A DNA stretch of 64,000 bases from GCA-2748575 sp965222725 (GTDB taxonomy: Bacteria; Pseudomonadota; Gammaproteobacteria; Pseudomonadales; Ketobacteraceae). Under the pieces are notes generated by a model. The model saw nothing but the letters and a program-made list of their open reading frames with translations, was not told the origin of the DNA and ran no database searches. The translations under genes were made by a program, and so were the position numbers. The stretch is taken from positions 992,001-1,056,000 of the forward strand of contig OZ244969.1 in NCBI GenBank assembly GCA_965222725.1, given 5' to 3'. Positions 8,913 through 16,377 of this stretch are shown one piece after another; the stretch's first letter is position 1, and each line of letters starts with the position of its first letter.

Positions 8913-9103
8913 AGTTCGTCATCCTTAAGGCGACCCAAAAATAAACTAACCAATTGTTCTATAAGAACAAATATTTATCCTTGCAGCTCCCACACAACGC
9001 CAACACAGCTTGCAGTAACTCCCAACTCATTTTCATCTGCACAATCACTCCTTGCGCCCCGGACGACACCGTCCCGGCAGGTCGAAGCGCTCATCGAACG
9101 ACG
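8913..9103. other. Intergenic stretch after IS66
   Basis: It contains the 8-bp duplication, the last codons of the rlmG fragment (stop 8942-8944) and a small inverted repeat TTGTTCT-ATA-AGAACAA at 8954-8970. The repeat may be the native end of the methyltransferase gene. The region then runs to the convergent lysR stop. Confidence 0.5.
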
Positions 9104-10015
9104 TCAGGCGCACCCACCGAATCTGAGACTGCACAACTTGCTCGCGATCTCCGGCCCCAAGGGGAAGGACTGGCGCCAAATACAGCCCAGCACCCTCTCC
9201 CCGGACAGGTTCTCGGGCAGCGGGATCAAAGTTAGATTTGGCGGCAACGGCATGCTTTTCACCCATCCGTGCGGCAGCAGTGCATGGCCATAGCCCTCAC
9301 AGACGAGTGCAATGCGGTGCCCAACACTTAGGCCAAATGCCCGTGCCAGGCCGGAGGTCAGCAAAGGCTCCAAGCCTTGTGCGACTCCCGGCGGCACAAA
9401 GTCGTCCTCATTCAGCGGCAGCAGCCCGAGCCCGGAAGAAAAAACCGGCTCCAATTGAGGAATCTCTTGATCTGAACGGGTAAGTAGCACAAAACCTTCG
9501 CGAAAGAGCTCGGCGTACCCTAGGCCATCGGGAATATCCTGTTCGGCCGTGACCAGAATGTCGATCTCGCGGTTGAGTAGCCGGCGTAGCAGCCCTTGAT
9601 GCATACCGCAGACGATCTCCACCCGTGTCTGTGCCGAGTGTTCGCGGCACAGCATCAGGATTTGCAGTAAATCCAGCGGGGCCAGGGAGGAGATGACGCC
9701 CAACCGAAGCGCTTGGCCAAAAGGTGTTGCCGAGTCATCGCGCAGCGCCTCCAGACGGGTAATCCCCTCCAGAATTGCCGCTATTTCATCCAGCACCACT
9801 TGCCCGTAGACGGTGGGCGTGGTCTTGCTGCCTCGCTCGAAGATAGCCCTGCCTAGAACCTCCTCGACCTTCCTGACCTGGTAAGACAGTCCGGAAGTGG
9901 AAATCTCCATCGTTTCGGCTGCCAGACGAAAGCTGCGTTGCTGAGCCACGGCCTCGACCAGCAGCAAATCACGGATAGATATTGATGCCAGGCGGTTCGA
10001 AATTACTTCACGCAT
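9104..10015 (-). CDS. LysR-family transcriptional regulator
   Basis: The 303-residue product has an N-terminal winged helix-turn-helix (residues ~15-75, with RSFRLAAETMEISTSGLSYQVRKVEEVLG) and a C-terminal periplasmic-binding-protein-like effector domain. It is divergent from the ThuA-like gene, with 214 bp between starts, the usual layout for LysR control of an adjacent operon. The first codons and upstream DNA are partly repeated in front of the ABC-transporter operon, so the same regulator may act at both promoters. The effector is unknown; a phosphonate or metal complex would fit the context. Confidence 0.88.
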   Translation of the reverse strand: MREVISNRLASISIRDLLLVEAVAQQRSFRLAAETMEISTSGLSYQVRKVEEVLGRAIFERGSKTTPTVYGQVVLDEIAAILEGITRLEALRDDSATPFGQALRLGVISSLAPLDLLQILMLCREHSAQTRVEIVCGMHQGLLRRLLNREIDILVTAEQDIPDGLGYAELFREGFVLLTRSDQEIPQLEPVFSSGLGLLPLNEDDFVPPGVAQGLEPLLTSGLARAFGLSVGHRIALVCEGYGHALLPHGWVKSMPLPPNLTLIPLPENLSGERVLGCIWRQSFPLGPEIASKLCSLRFGGCA

Positions 10016-10229
10016 CGTTTAACTCATTGAGTTTTACTTGACAAAGGCGAGCATTAGAATTCATTTACTTCGTCTAAGCAATACGATTTTCATTCTCATT
10101 ATTAACAGAGAAGTGACGAAGCCGAAGACCAAGAGGCGCACCACCGCTCCCGGCAAGAGGCGAGTCGGCTGCTTGTGCAAACACCAAGTGCCGGCCTGGA
10201 GCCGAGCCCCCCTCTAGCGGAGAGCGACC
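10016..10229. promoter_or_regulatory. Divergent lysR / ThuA-like promoter region
   Basis: The segment just outside the lysR start (about 9996-10065) is an imperfect copy of 11716-11785. A Fur-box-like 19-mer, GATTTTCATTCTCATTATT at 10085-10103, matches the consensus GATAATGATAATCATTATC at 13 of 19 positions by eye. GC content rises sharply after about 10110. Confidence 0.5.
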
Positions 10230-11549
10230 ATGCGCAACATTGCCCTGATACTCAACAGTGACCAACCTCGTAGCGGTGTGTTTGCCGACTACCCCCACGG
10301 CAACTCACTCGGCATTCCCATGTATGCCCTAGCCAGCACCGAGCTGTCGGCATTTTGCTGCATCGTCATCACCAACTACGCCGATCAACGCGAACTGCTG
10401 CGCTGCAGGGTGCAGTTGCAGCGCTATCTGCAACAAGGCGGGAAATTGGTCTTCAACGGGCACGTGGTGTACCCCTTCCTGGATGAGCTGCAGCCCTACA
10501 AAGCTACGCACGAAACTGGCCTGGCGGGATTGCAGGTATACAACCTTAATGCTCACCCGATCTTCACCGACATCGAAAACAGTGAGCTGACCTATCGCAA
10601 GGGGGTTGCCGGCTTTTATGGCCGCGGCTTCAATCCACCGCCAGCCGGCGCACAGGTGCTTACCGAGTTGGGCAGCCAGGCCCGCCTGCCGCTGGACTGG
10701 CTCTACACATACCCTGGCGGCGGCCAATTGCTGGTGCATGCCGGCAACGACTTTCTGTCCTTCAGCAACGCACCTTCCGCGCACGGCATGCGTCAGGCGT
10801 TTTACGAATGGGCCGCCGCCACGCCAGTGCCCGGTGCAGGGGTTGCAACGAGCAAGGCGGCACGATACCTCGCCGAGCTGTTCCCGAAGGCGGACCCCAC
10901 AACGAGCCTCGACAAAGCACACGCCGCACGCGTGTGCTTTGTCGAGGGGGGTACCTATTTCCACCACCGTACCCTGCACACACCCGAGTTCGCCCCTTAC
11001 TTGCAGATGCACCGCCATGTGCTCGATCTAACCCCGGACGACTTCGCCGCCGCAGACACCCTGGTGTTCTGCTGTGAGACCCGCGGCGACCTGATCGCCC
11101 GCCATCGCAACGCCATTGCCCTGTTTCTGGAGCAAGGCAAGACCGTGGTAGCCATGGGTAACACCAACCCACAGCAGTGGCTGCCACAGGTTCGCTGGAC
11201 CGACTGTCCACCCACCAACTTTTGGTGGTGGCTCACCCCCGGAGCGGACTCCGGCCTGCGCCTGGTATGGCCCGAGCACTCGCTGTTCAACTACATCAGC
11301 TTGGCCGATGCCACTTGGCACCAGCACGGCTCGTTTGCCGTCCCCGAAGGGGCTCGCTCGCTTATCGACAAAGAAGGCTGCGGCTCCGTGCTTTACGAAG
11401 ACAGCCACTCCACGCCCGGGCGCCTGATTGTTACCTCGCTGGATCCCTGCTACCACCACGGCAGCTACTTCATGCCGGCCACTACGCGCTTTCTGCGGGG
11501 CTTTTTGCCTTGGCTGCACGCACACACCCGAGCCGAGCTGCCGATCTAG
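10230..11549 (+). CDS. Tandem ThuA/amidotransferase-fold protein, unknown function
   Basis: The 439-residue cytoplasmic protein seems to consist of two glutamine-amidotransferase-like (ThuA-type) halves, residues ~1-200 and ~235-435. Each has a 'VIxTNY / LVFCCET' strand, a 'LQQGGKLVFNG / LEQGKTVVAMG' turn and a late 'TYPGGGQLLVHAGN / STPGRLIVTSLDP' block followed by His/aromatic residues. No Cys-His-Glu triad is clear, so it may bind rather than hydrolyse a ligand. The start has GGAGAG upstream. Between the halves lies a perfect 17-bp inverted repeat in the DNA. It belongs by position to the LysR-controlled cluster. Confidence 0.6.
   Translation: MRNIALILNSDQPRSGVFADYPHGNSLGIPMYALASTELSAFCCIVITNYADQRELLRCRVQLQRYLQQGGKLVFNGHVVYPFLDELQPYKATHETGLAGLQVYNLNAHPIFTDIENSELTYRKGVAGFYGRGFNPPPAGAQVLTELGSQARLPLDWLYTYPGGGQLLVHAGNDFLSFSNAPSAHGMRQAFYEWAAATPVPGAGVATSKAARYLAELFPKADPTTSLDKAHAARVCFVEGGTYFHHRTLHTPEFAPYLQMHRHVLDLTPDDFAAADTLVFCCETRGDLIARHRNAIALFLEQGKTVVAMGNTNPQQWLPQVRWTDCPPTNFWWWLTPGADSGLRLVWPEHSLFNYISLADATWHQHGSFAVPEGARSLIDKEGCGSVLYEDSHSTPGRLIVTSLDPCYHHGSYFMPATTRFLRGFLPWLHAHTRAELPI
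10907..10947. repeat. Perfect 17-bp inverted repeat inside the ThuA-like gene
   Basis: The arms CCTCGACAAAGCACACG (10907-10923) and its exact complement (10931-10947) surround a 7-nt loop. The frame stays open through it, in the linker between the two protein halves. Such a stable hairpin could pause ribosomes or polymerase, or be an insertion scar. Confidence 0.85.
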
Positions 11550-11573
11550 ATGTCTGTCCAACCTGCCACGCCA

Positions 11574-11688
11574 GGCGCTAGGGAAACTCTGAAGAAGCCC
11601 CTGTTTCGCGAAATCGCTGCCCTGTAACCCGCATGGTTGCTGGGCTCTATTTTCCGAGAAAGGACTTTTTCAGACCATCCCTAGCGCC
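11574..11688. mobile_element. Small non-autonomous element (MITE-like), ~115 bp
   Basis: The terminal arms are GGCGCTAGGGAAACTCTGAA at the left and, read inward from the right, GGCGCTAGGGATGGTCTGAA, matching at 16 of 20 positions. The interior has no coding capacity. The size and long terminal repeats fit a miniature IS derivative; the parent IS family is not identified. It lies between the ThuA-like stop and the second regulatory repeat. Confidence 0.65.
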
Positions 11689-11715
11689 GCATTACCAATA
11701 AGCGGGCGCGTTGGC

Positions 11716-11785
11716 GTACGAAATTACTTCACGAATAGTTCCAATCATTAAGTTTCTCTTGATTTTTAATGGGGATAGAATCATA
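11716..11785. repeat. Second copy of the lysR start/promoter segment
   Basis: This is an imperfect direct repeat of about 9996-10065. On the minus strand it keeps codons 2-6 of the LysR protein (REVIS), but the start ATG has become ATT. Identity continues across the TTGA(C/T) and TAGAAT blocks at the same spacing. It looks like the vestige of a second lysR gene that once faced the transporter operon. Confidence 0.75.
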
Positions 11786-11786
11786 C

Positions 11787-11805
11787 GCAAATGATAATCA
11801 ACAAG
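11787..11805. promoter_or_regulatory. Fur-box-like site upstream of the transporter operon
   Basis: GCAAATGATAATCAACAAG contains the uninterrupted core AATGATAATCA and matches the 19-bp Fur consensus at 13 of 19 positions by eye. It lies about 50-65 bp before the binding-protein start, where a Fur-type repressor could act. Confidence 0.5.
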
Positions 11806-11852
11806 ATGTGAGACCTACACTTTCGGTCTCATATCAAGCAAAAGTGGCTCAC

Positions 11853-12956
11853 ATGGTGCACAGATATCTCACACTCAGTTTGGCCGGTTTGCTGGCCAGC
11901 GCGCTGCTCCAGGCCTCCGACGCACTCGCACAACCCCTTGTCTTCAGGGATGTAGTGGGCAATGAAATCGCGCTCAAGGCACAACCGCAGCGCATCGTGA
12001 CGCTGCCCAACCCGGCTGCGGCAACCCTGATTGCCTTGGATGGCAGCACCCGGCGCATCGTGGGCATGAACCAGATATCCAAACACGCCTTCGCAGACGG
12101 GATGATGGATGTCATGTTCCCCGAAGCCGCCACCATCACCAGCGACATCTTGGCCGAGAATGGCGGCTGGCTGCCCAATGTCGAGGCCATCGCCGCCCTG
12201 AAGCCGGATCTGGTCATCCAATGGGGCCGGCGCGGCGACGATATCGTGGCCCCTCTGCGCAATGCTGGGCTGCCGGTTGCCTTGATGGTCGGCGGCGGCA
12301 ACGGCGGCACGGAAGAGCTGGCGCGCGAGAACATGCGCATGGCTGCCGAGATTACCGGCCAGATACCCAAACTGGCGCAACTGCTCGACTGGCGTGACCG
12401 AGTCATGGTGCAAATCGGCAGTACCCTGGCCAAGGCCGGTGAGGTGCAGATGCCGCGCATCCTGCACCTGCGCGCGGCCAACACTCACCTGACCGCCACT
12501 GGGCGCAACAGTTACCAGCACGGTTTTATCGAGCTGGTAGGCGCACAGAACGTGGCCGCCGAGCTGGGGGTGGAAAGCTCGGTCACCAGCGAACAGATCC
12601 TGGCCTGGCAGCCAGACATCATCCTGCTGTCTTCAGCCGATCCCGAGGCCCTGCCGCAAAGGGTGTACGACGACCCCATTTTGTCGCACCTGTCGGCGGC
12701 GCAACACCGGCGTATCTACAAGACGCCGCAGGGCGGCTACATCTGGGACAGCGCCTCCCCGGAAAATCCGTTCACCTGGATGTGGCTGGCCAATCTCGCC
12801 CACCCGGAGCTTTTTGCCTTCGACCTGCGTCAGGAGCTGCGTCAGGGGTTCAGGCTGCTCTACGATTTTGAGCTGTCGGACGCCGATATCGACCGCATCC
12901 TGCGCCTGGACGTGAATGCCGGAGCGCGCGGCTACCAGGTGTTTTCATCGCCATGA
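11853..12956 (+). CDS. FecB/BtuF-type periplasmic substrate-binding protein
   Basis: The 367-residue product starts with a signal peptide (MVHRYLTLSLAGLLASALL, cleavage near DALAQP). The siderophore/cobalamin-type binding fold follows: FRDVVGNEI, PQRIVTLPNPA, LNVE-type 'LPNVEAIAALKPDLVIQ' and the second-lobe 'VTSEQILAWQPDIILL'. It would bring a metal-chelate-sized ligand to the inner-membrane permease. A longer frame begins at 11769 but lacks a signal at its start; the 11853 ATG gives a proper leader. It overlaps the permease gene by 4 bp. Confidence 0.88.
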   Translation: MVHRYLTLSLAGLLASALLQASDALAQPLVFRDVVGNEIALKAQPQRIVTLPNPAAATLIALDGSTRRIVGMNQISKHAFADGMMDVMFPEAATITSDILAENGGWLPNVEAIAALKPDLVIQWGRRGDDIVAPLRNAGLPVALMVGGGNGGTEELARENMRMAAEITGQIPKLAQLLDWRDRVMVQIGSTLAKAGEVQMPRILHLRAANTHLTATGRNSYQHGFIELVGAQNVAAELGVESSVTSEQILAWQPDIILLSSADPEALPQRVYDDPILSHLSAAQHRRIYKTPQGGYIWDSASPENPFTWMWLANLAHPELFAFDLRQELRQGFRLLYDFELSDADIDRILRLDVNAGARGYQVFSSP

Positions 12957-14002
12957 GTGCATCGACCGATTTCCTCGTCCCGCCCGCGCAACGGCTGATC
13001 CAGAACCTGCTGCGCACGTTGCGCTGGCCGTTACTGGTAGGCCTTTTGCTATCAGTCGTGTTGCTGGGTCTGACCACCGGTCGTTACTCACTGACGACCG
13101 GGCAGATACTGCAGGTGCTCTGGGATGCCGCGCACGGCCTTGAAGACGGCAGCGTCGATACGCTGGTGGTACTGAACGTGCGCCTACCGCGCACTCTTCT
13201 GGCAGCCCTGACCGGTGCTGGGCTGGCCATCTGCGGCGTAGCCTTGCAGACCCTGTTTCGCAATCCGCTGGTTTCGCCCAAGGTGCTGGGCCTGTCGTCG
13301 GGCTCGGCGCTGGGCGGCACTCTGGCCATTCTGGCCGGGCTGAGTGGTCCGCTGCTGATGGGAGCGACCTTCCTGTCGGCCTTTTGCGCGCTGTTTCTAG
13401 TGGTGCTGATTGCCAATGTGGCTGGCCGTACGCTGGTCGCCATCGTGCTGGCAGGCATTGTCATCGATGCCTTGTTTGCCGCTGGGGTTTCGCTGGTGCA
13501 GTACGCAGCCGACCCCGAAAGCAGCCTGCCAGCCATCGTCTTCTGGCTCATGGGCAGTTTTGCCTCGGCCAGCTGGGACAAGCTCCAGCAGGTCGCGCCG
13601 GTACTGCTGGTGAGTATTTTCCTGCTGCATCGTATGCGTTTCCGCATTGCCGTGCTGGCGATGGGCGACGACGAGGCGCGGTCCTTTGGTATCCGCGTTG
13701 GGCAGTCACGCATAGTGGTTTTCCTGCTGATTTCGCTGGTCATCGGCGCCTGCGTGACGGCCTCCGGCGTAGTGGGCTGGGTGGGGCTGGTCATTCCCCA
13801 CATGGCGCGCCTGCTGGTGGGTGAGGACCAGATGCGCCTGTACCCGAGCACCGTGCTGCTGGGGGCGTCCTTCATGGTCTTTACCGACACCCTGGCACGC
13901 AGCCTGACCGCCTCGGAAATCCCCCTGGGCGTGCTGACCGCGCTGATCGGCGCCCCGGTATTCATCTATTTGCTCTGCACACGCAAGCGCAGGGGGTTCT
14001 GA
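12953..14002 (+). CDS. FecCD/BtuC-type ABC permease
   Basis: The 349-residue polytopic inner-membrane protein has about ten helices. It carries FecCD-family landmarks: LRLPRTLLAALTGAGLAICG, FRNPLVSPKVLGLSSGSALGG, and the ATPase-contact and late motif VGWVGLVIPHMARLLVG. It imports iron-chelate- or cobalamin-type ligands together with the neighbouring binding protein and ATPase. Its start overlaps the binding-protein stop, and it ends on the ATPase start codon, so the three are translationally coupled. Confidence 0.92.
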   Translation: MSASTDFLVPPAQRLIQNLLRTLRWPLLVGLLLSVVLLGLTTGRYSLTTGQILQVLWDAAHGLEDGSVDTLVVLNVRLPRTLLAALTGAGLAICGVALQTLFRNPLVSPKVLGLSSGSALGGTLAILAGLSGPLLMGATFLSAFCALFLVVLIANVAGRTLVAIVLAGIVIDALFAAGVSLVQYAADPESSLPAIVFWLMGSFASASWDKLQQVAPVLLVSIFLLHRMRFRIAVLAMGDDEARSFGIRVGQSRIVVFLLISLVIGACVTASGVVGWVGLVIPHMARLLVGEDQMRLYPSTVLLGASFMVFTDTLARSLTASEIPLGVLTALIGAPVFIYLLCTRKRRGF

Positions 14003-14856
14003 TGCACACCACAGACCACGGCATCCACGTGCGCATGTGCAAGGCCGAAGTGCGCTTTGGCCCACGCTGCATCTTTCGCGATCTCAGCTTTGCCGTACCC
14101 AGAGGCGAGACCATGGCCATTCTTGGCCCCAATGGGCGCGGCAAGACCACCCTGCTCAAGGCCTTGCTCGGCTCGCAGCGCCTGACCCAAGGCCGGCGCG
14201 AGGCACCCCGGCTGATCGGCTATGTGCCGCAGCACCACCATGGCGGCGAAAATCACCACTGCATCGATGTGGTGCTGATGGCCCGAGCCGCGTTGCTGCC
14301 GATGTTCTCCGTACCCTCACGGCATGATCGCGATCTAGCGCTGCGCGCGCTAGATCATGTCGGCGCGAGGCATCTGGCTCAGCAGTGTTTTGGCAGCCTC
14401 TCCGGCGGTGAGAGGCAGATCGTACTGCTGGCACGAGCCCTGGCAACCGGCGCAGAGCTGCTGGTGCTGGACGAACCGGCCGCGGCGCTGGACCTGGCCA
14501 ACCAGGATCTGCTGTTGGGGGTGCTGTTCGAGCTGCGTCGCCAACGCAGCCATACCGTGATTTTCACCACCCACCATCCCCAGCACGCACTCTACCTGGC
14601 CGATAAGGCACTGCTGATGCACGAAGGTGACAACGTGCGCTTTGGCATGGCCAGCGAGCTGCTGAGCGAAAGCGAGCTCTCCCAGCTCTATGGCATGCCT
14701 TTGCGCCGCCTTCAGGTGCAAGCAGGCGAGTACCAGCAAAGTACCGTGTTCCCGCTGTTTGGCTTGCGCAAACAGAACTGCCAATGCCCTCACGAGATAT
14801 CCCGGCGGGGGATTACCCCTGCTTCTTCCCCTGGAACCCAAAGGAGCTTCCAATGA
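14002..14856 (+). CDS. FecE/BtuD-type ABC transporter ATPase
   Basis: The 284-residue ATPase has Walker A GPNGRGKTT, the signature LSGGERQ, Walker B LLVLDEPAA and the H-loop TTHHPQHA. It powers the adjacent permease. Two unusual points are an Arg in the P-loop (GRGKTT rather than GAGKST) and a ~35-residue tail containing CQCPHE that could bind metal. It overlaps the FmdE-like gene by 4 bp. Confidence 0.9.
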   Translation: MHTTDHGIHVRMCKAEVRFGPRCIFRDLSFAVPRGETMAILGPNGRGKTTLLKALLGSQRLTQGRREAPRLIGYVPQHHHGGENHHCIDVVLMARAALLPMFSVPSRHDRDLALRALDHVGARHLAQQCFGSLSGGERQIVLLARALATGAELLVLDEPAAALDLANQDLLLGVLFELRRQRSHTVIFTTHHPQHALYLADKALLMHEGDNVRFGMASELLSESELSQLYGMPLRRLQVQAGEYQQSTVFPLFGLRKQNCQCPHEISRRGITPASSPGTQRSFQ

Positions 14857-15371
14857 AACACGATGCTATTTCCTATCTGGAAAACGGCGAAGAGTTCACC
14901 GTCACCTGCGATGAGCTGCTCAAGTACCACGGACCGGGCTATCCGGGCGGCGTGGTGCATGGACTGAAGGTGATGCAACGCGCCTGGCCACTGCTCGACG
15001 AGGGCCGCCTGCCTGAACGTCGCGAAGTACGCTGCGTGACCGCCTTTGGCGGCCCCGGCGGTCGCGATGCAATTGAGTTCGTCACCCGAGGCCTGACCGA
15101 AGGGCGCTATATCGTTGACAAAGCGCTGGGTGAAGGCGTGGAAGAATCTCCAGGCGGGCGCTACTACTTCCGCTTCGAATACCGTGGCAAGGCAGTGGAA
15201 ATCACCATTCGTCCGGGTCATGTGCGCCCCGAGTTCATCCAGTTGGCACGCAAGCAAGACCGCACTCCCGAGGAGGAAGCTGCACTGGTCAAGATGAAAC
15301 TTGAGATGAGTGGCCGACTGATCAGGATGCCCAGCGAAGAGCTCTACGACGCCAAGGTTATTGCCGCATGA
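14853..15371 (+). CDS. Degenerate FmdE-like protein
   Basis: The 172-residue protein starts at 14853, with AAGGAG 6 bp upstream. Residues 21-90 follow the FmdE pattern: a helix ending in H-G-x-x-x-P-G (HGPGYPGG, residues 26-33), a DAIEF helix (72-76) and 'TRGLTEGRYIVDK'. The family's usual ligands in H-G-H-x-C-P-G and T-G-C-T are replaced here by Pro28, Tyr30 and Leu. Classic metal binding is therefore probably lost or altered. FmdE proteins occur near metal-cofactor or metal-uptake genes. Here it bridges the ABC importer and the C-P lyase genes in one overlapping operon, so it may handle the imported ligand. Family assignment is tentative. Confidence 0.6.
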   Translation: MKHDAISYLENGEEFTVTCDELLKYHGPGYPGGVVHGLKVMQRAWPLLDEGRLPERREVRCVTAFGGPGGRDAIEFVTRGLTEGRYIVDKALGEGVEESPGGRYYFRFEYRGKAVEITIRPGHVRPEFIQLARKQDRTPEEEAALVKMKLEMSGRLIRMPSEELYDAKVIAA

Positions 15372-15814
15372 GTGGAATGGCACAGCAGGAGCGCACTCAG
15401 TGGCTGGGGCTTCTGTCCCGAGCTGACTGCGCCTGGCTGGAGCAGCTCTGGCTGCAACTGGAGCAGCACCTGCAGCCCCGGATGCTGGCCGGACCTGAGA
15501 CCGGCATGCTGCGCCTGACCACCCAGGCCAGCGGCTCGCCGGTGGGCTTCCAGTTTGGCGAAGCCACCTGCAGCCGCTGCGTGGTCGAGATCGGGCTGCA
15601 CCGCGGTTACGCGGTGCAGCTTGGCTCCGACCTGCGCAAGGCCCAGCTCTCGGCATGCCTCGACGCACTGTTCCAGGGTATGGCGCCCACCGAGCGCGCC
15701 GCCTGCCTGGAGCCGATAAGCCTACGCCTCGCCGAACAACAGGCTGAACGCGAGCGCCTGGTAGCGGCGACCCGCGTGCACTTTTACACCACCAAGACCT
15801 CCGGTGCCTCATGA
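15368..15814 (+). CDS. phnG: C-P lyase subunit PhnG
   Basis: The 148-residue product aligns with PhnG: PETGMLRLTTQ, the GEATCSRCVVEI strand (GDATLTRAAVRL in E. coli), 'GYAVQLGSDLRKAQLSACLDAL' and the ending RVHFYT. PhnG is part of the PhnGHIJ core; with PhnI, PhnH and PhnL it supports transfer of the phosphonate onto ribose of ATP. It overlaps its neighbours on both sides by 4 bp. Divergence from the E. coli protein appears considerable. Confidence 0.88.
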   Translation: MSGMAQQERTQWLGLLSRADCAWLEQLWLQLEQHLQPRMLAGPETGMLRLTTQASGSPVGFQFGEATCSRCVVEIGLHRGYAVQLGSDLRKAQLSACLDALFQGMAPTERAACLEPISLRLAEQQAERERLVAATRVHFYTTKTSGAS

Positions 15815-16377
15815 GAATCCCCTTGCAGGCATCTGCATCCTTATCGTTCCAGCACCAGCAGGCCAGAGCTTATCGCACGTTACTGATGGCCTTTGCTTAC
15901 CCCGCTCGCCTGCAGCAACTGGAGGTAGACGCCATGCAGGCCTGCATCGACTGCCTGCTGGACACCGCGACCCGGGTTGCCTTGAGTGTTGGCAGCCATG
16001 CCTGGTGCGAACGAATCCTGGCCACCGGAGCCATGCTTTCATCACAGCCCGAGTGGGTGTTCGCCGGTCCAGCACTGGCCGATCTTGACAGCATTCCGAC
16101 CGGCAGTCGCGAGGTACCCGAGGAGGGTGCCACAGCGGTGATCGGCGTTGAGGCATTGTCCGAAACCGCCTTGCACACCCCCGGCGAGCTGTGCATCGGT
16201 GCCCGGGGCGCGGGCCTGAAAGAGCCCACACTGCTGTTTGTCAGCGGTCTCAAGCGCGGTGTCATCGAACACCACCAGGCCTGGCATGGCGAGTACCCGT
16301 GCGGGGTGGACCTTCTATTATGCGCGGAGCGTCAGGTTGTGGCCCTGCCCCGCCATCTGACATTGGAGCTACGTTGA
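15811..16377 (+). CDS. phnH: C-P lyase subunit PhnH
   Basis: The 188-residue product has PhnH features: an N-terminal 'HQQARAYRTLLMAFAYPARLQQL' segment (FR-LL-AM--PG in the family), a 'LLDTATRVAL' helix, 'LPTGSREVPEEGATAVI'-type strands and a C-terminal 'HHQAWHGEYPCGVDLLLCA' (P-G-x-D block). PhnH is a PLP-fold-derived structural subunit of the core complex. It is coupled to phnG and phnI by overlapping stop/start codons. Confidence 0.88.
   Translation: MRIPLQASASLSFQHQQARAYRTLLMAFAYPARLQQLEVDAMQACIDCLLDTATRVALSVGSHAWCERILATGAMLSSQPEWVFAGPALADLDSIPTGSREVPEEGATAVIGVEALSETALHTPGELCIGARGAGLKEPTLLFVSGLKRGVIEHHQAWHGEYPCGVDLLLCAERQVVALPRHLTLELR

Larger units (their letters stand above)
6382..8944 (+). 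pseudogene. rlmG: 3' fragment of an RlmG-type rRNA methyltransferase, split by IS66
   Basis: From 6382 the frame reads GKGGELWIVGNRHLGY and continues through KLKRLFGQVEQVAATPKFV to 6492. It resumes after the insertion at 8921 as ILKATQK and stops at 8944. This matches the C-terminal ~45 residues of RlmG, the 23S rRNA guanine-N2 methyltransferase. Rejoining the halves across one copy of the AGTTCGTC duplication restores the frame exactly. The rest of the gene is absent: the upstream codon at 6379 is TAG, at the join with the kinase. It marks past recombination with another chromosome or plasmid. Confidence 0.8.

Noticed and set aside
6391..8921. GCGAACTGT/GTTCGTC similarities as IS66 inverted repeats
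   Set aside because: The true ends are the GTAAGCG repeats at 6493 and 8912. The outer similarity is the 8-bp duplication plus rlmG coding sequence.
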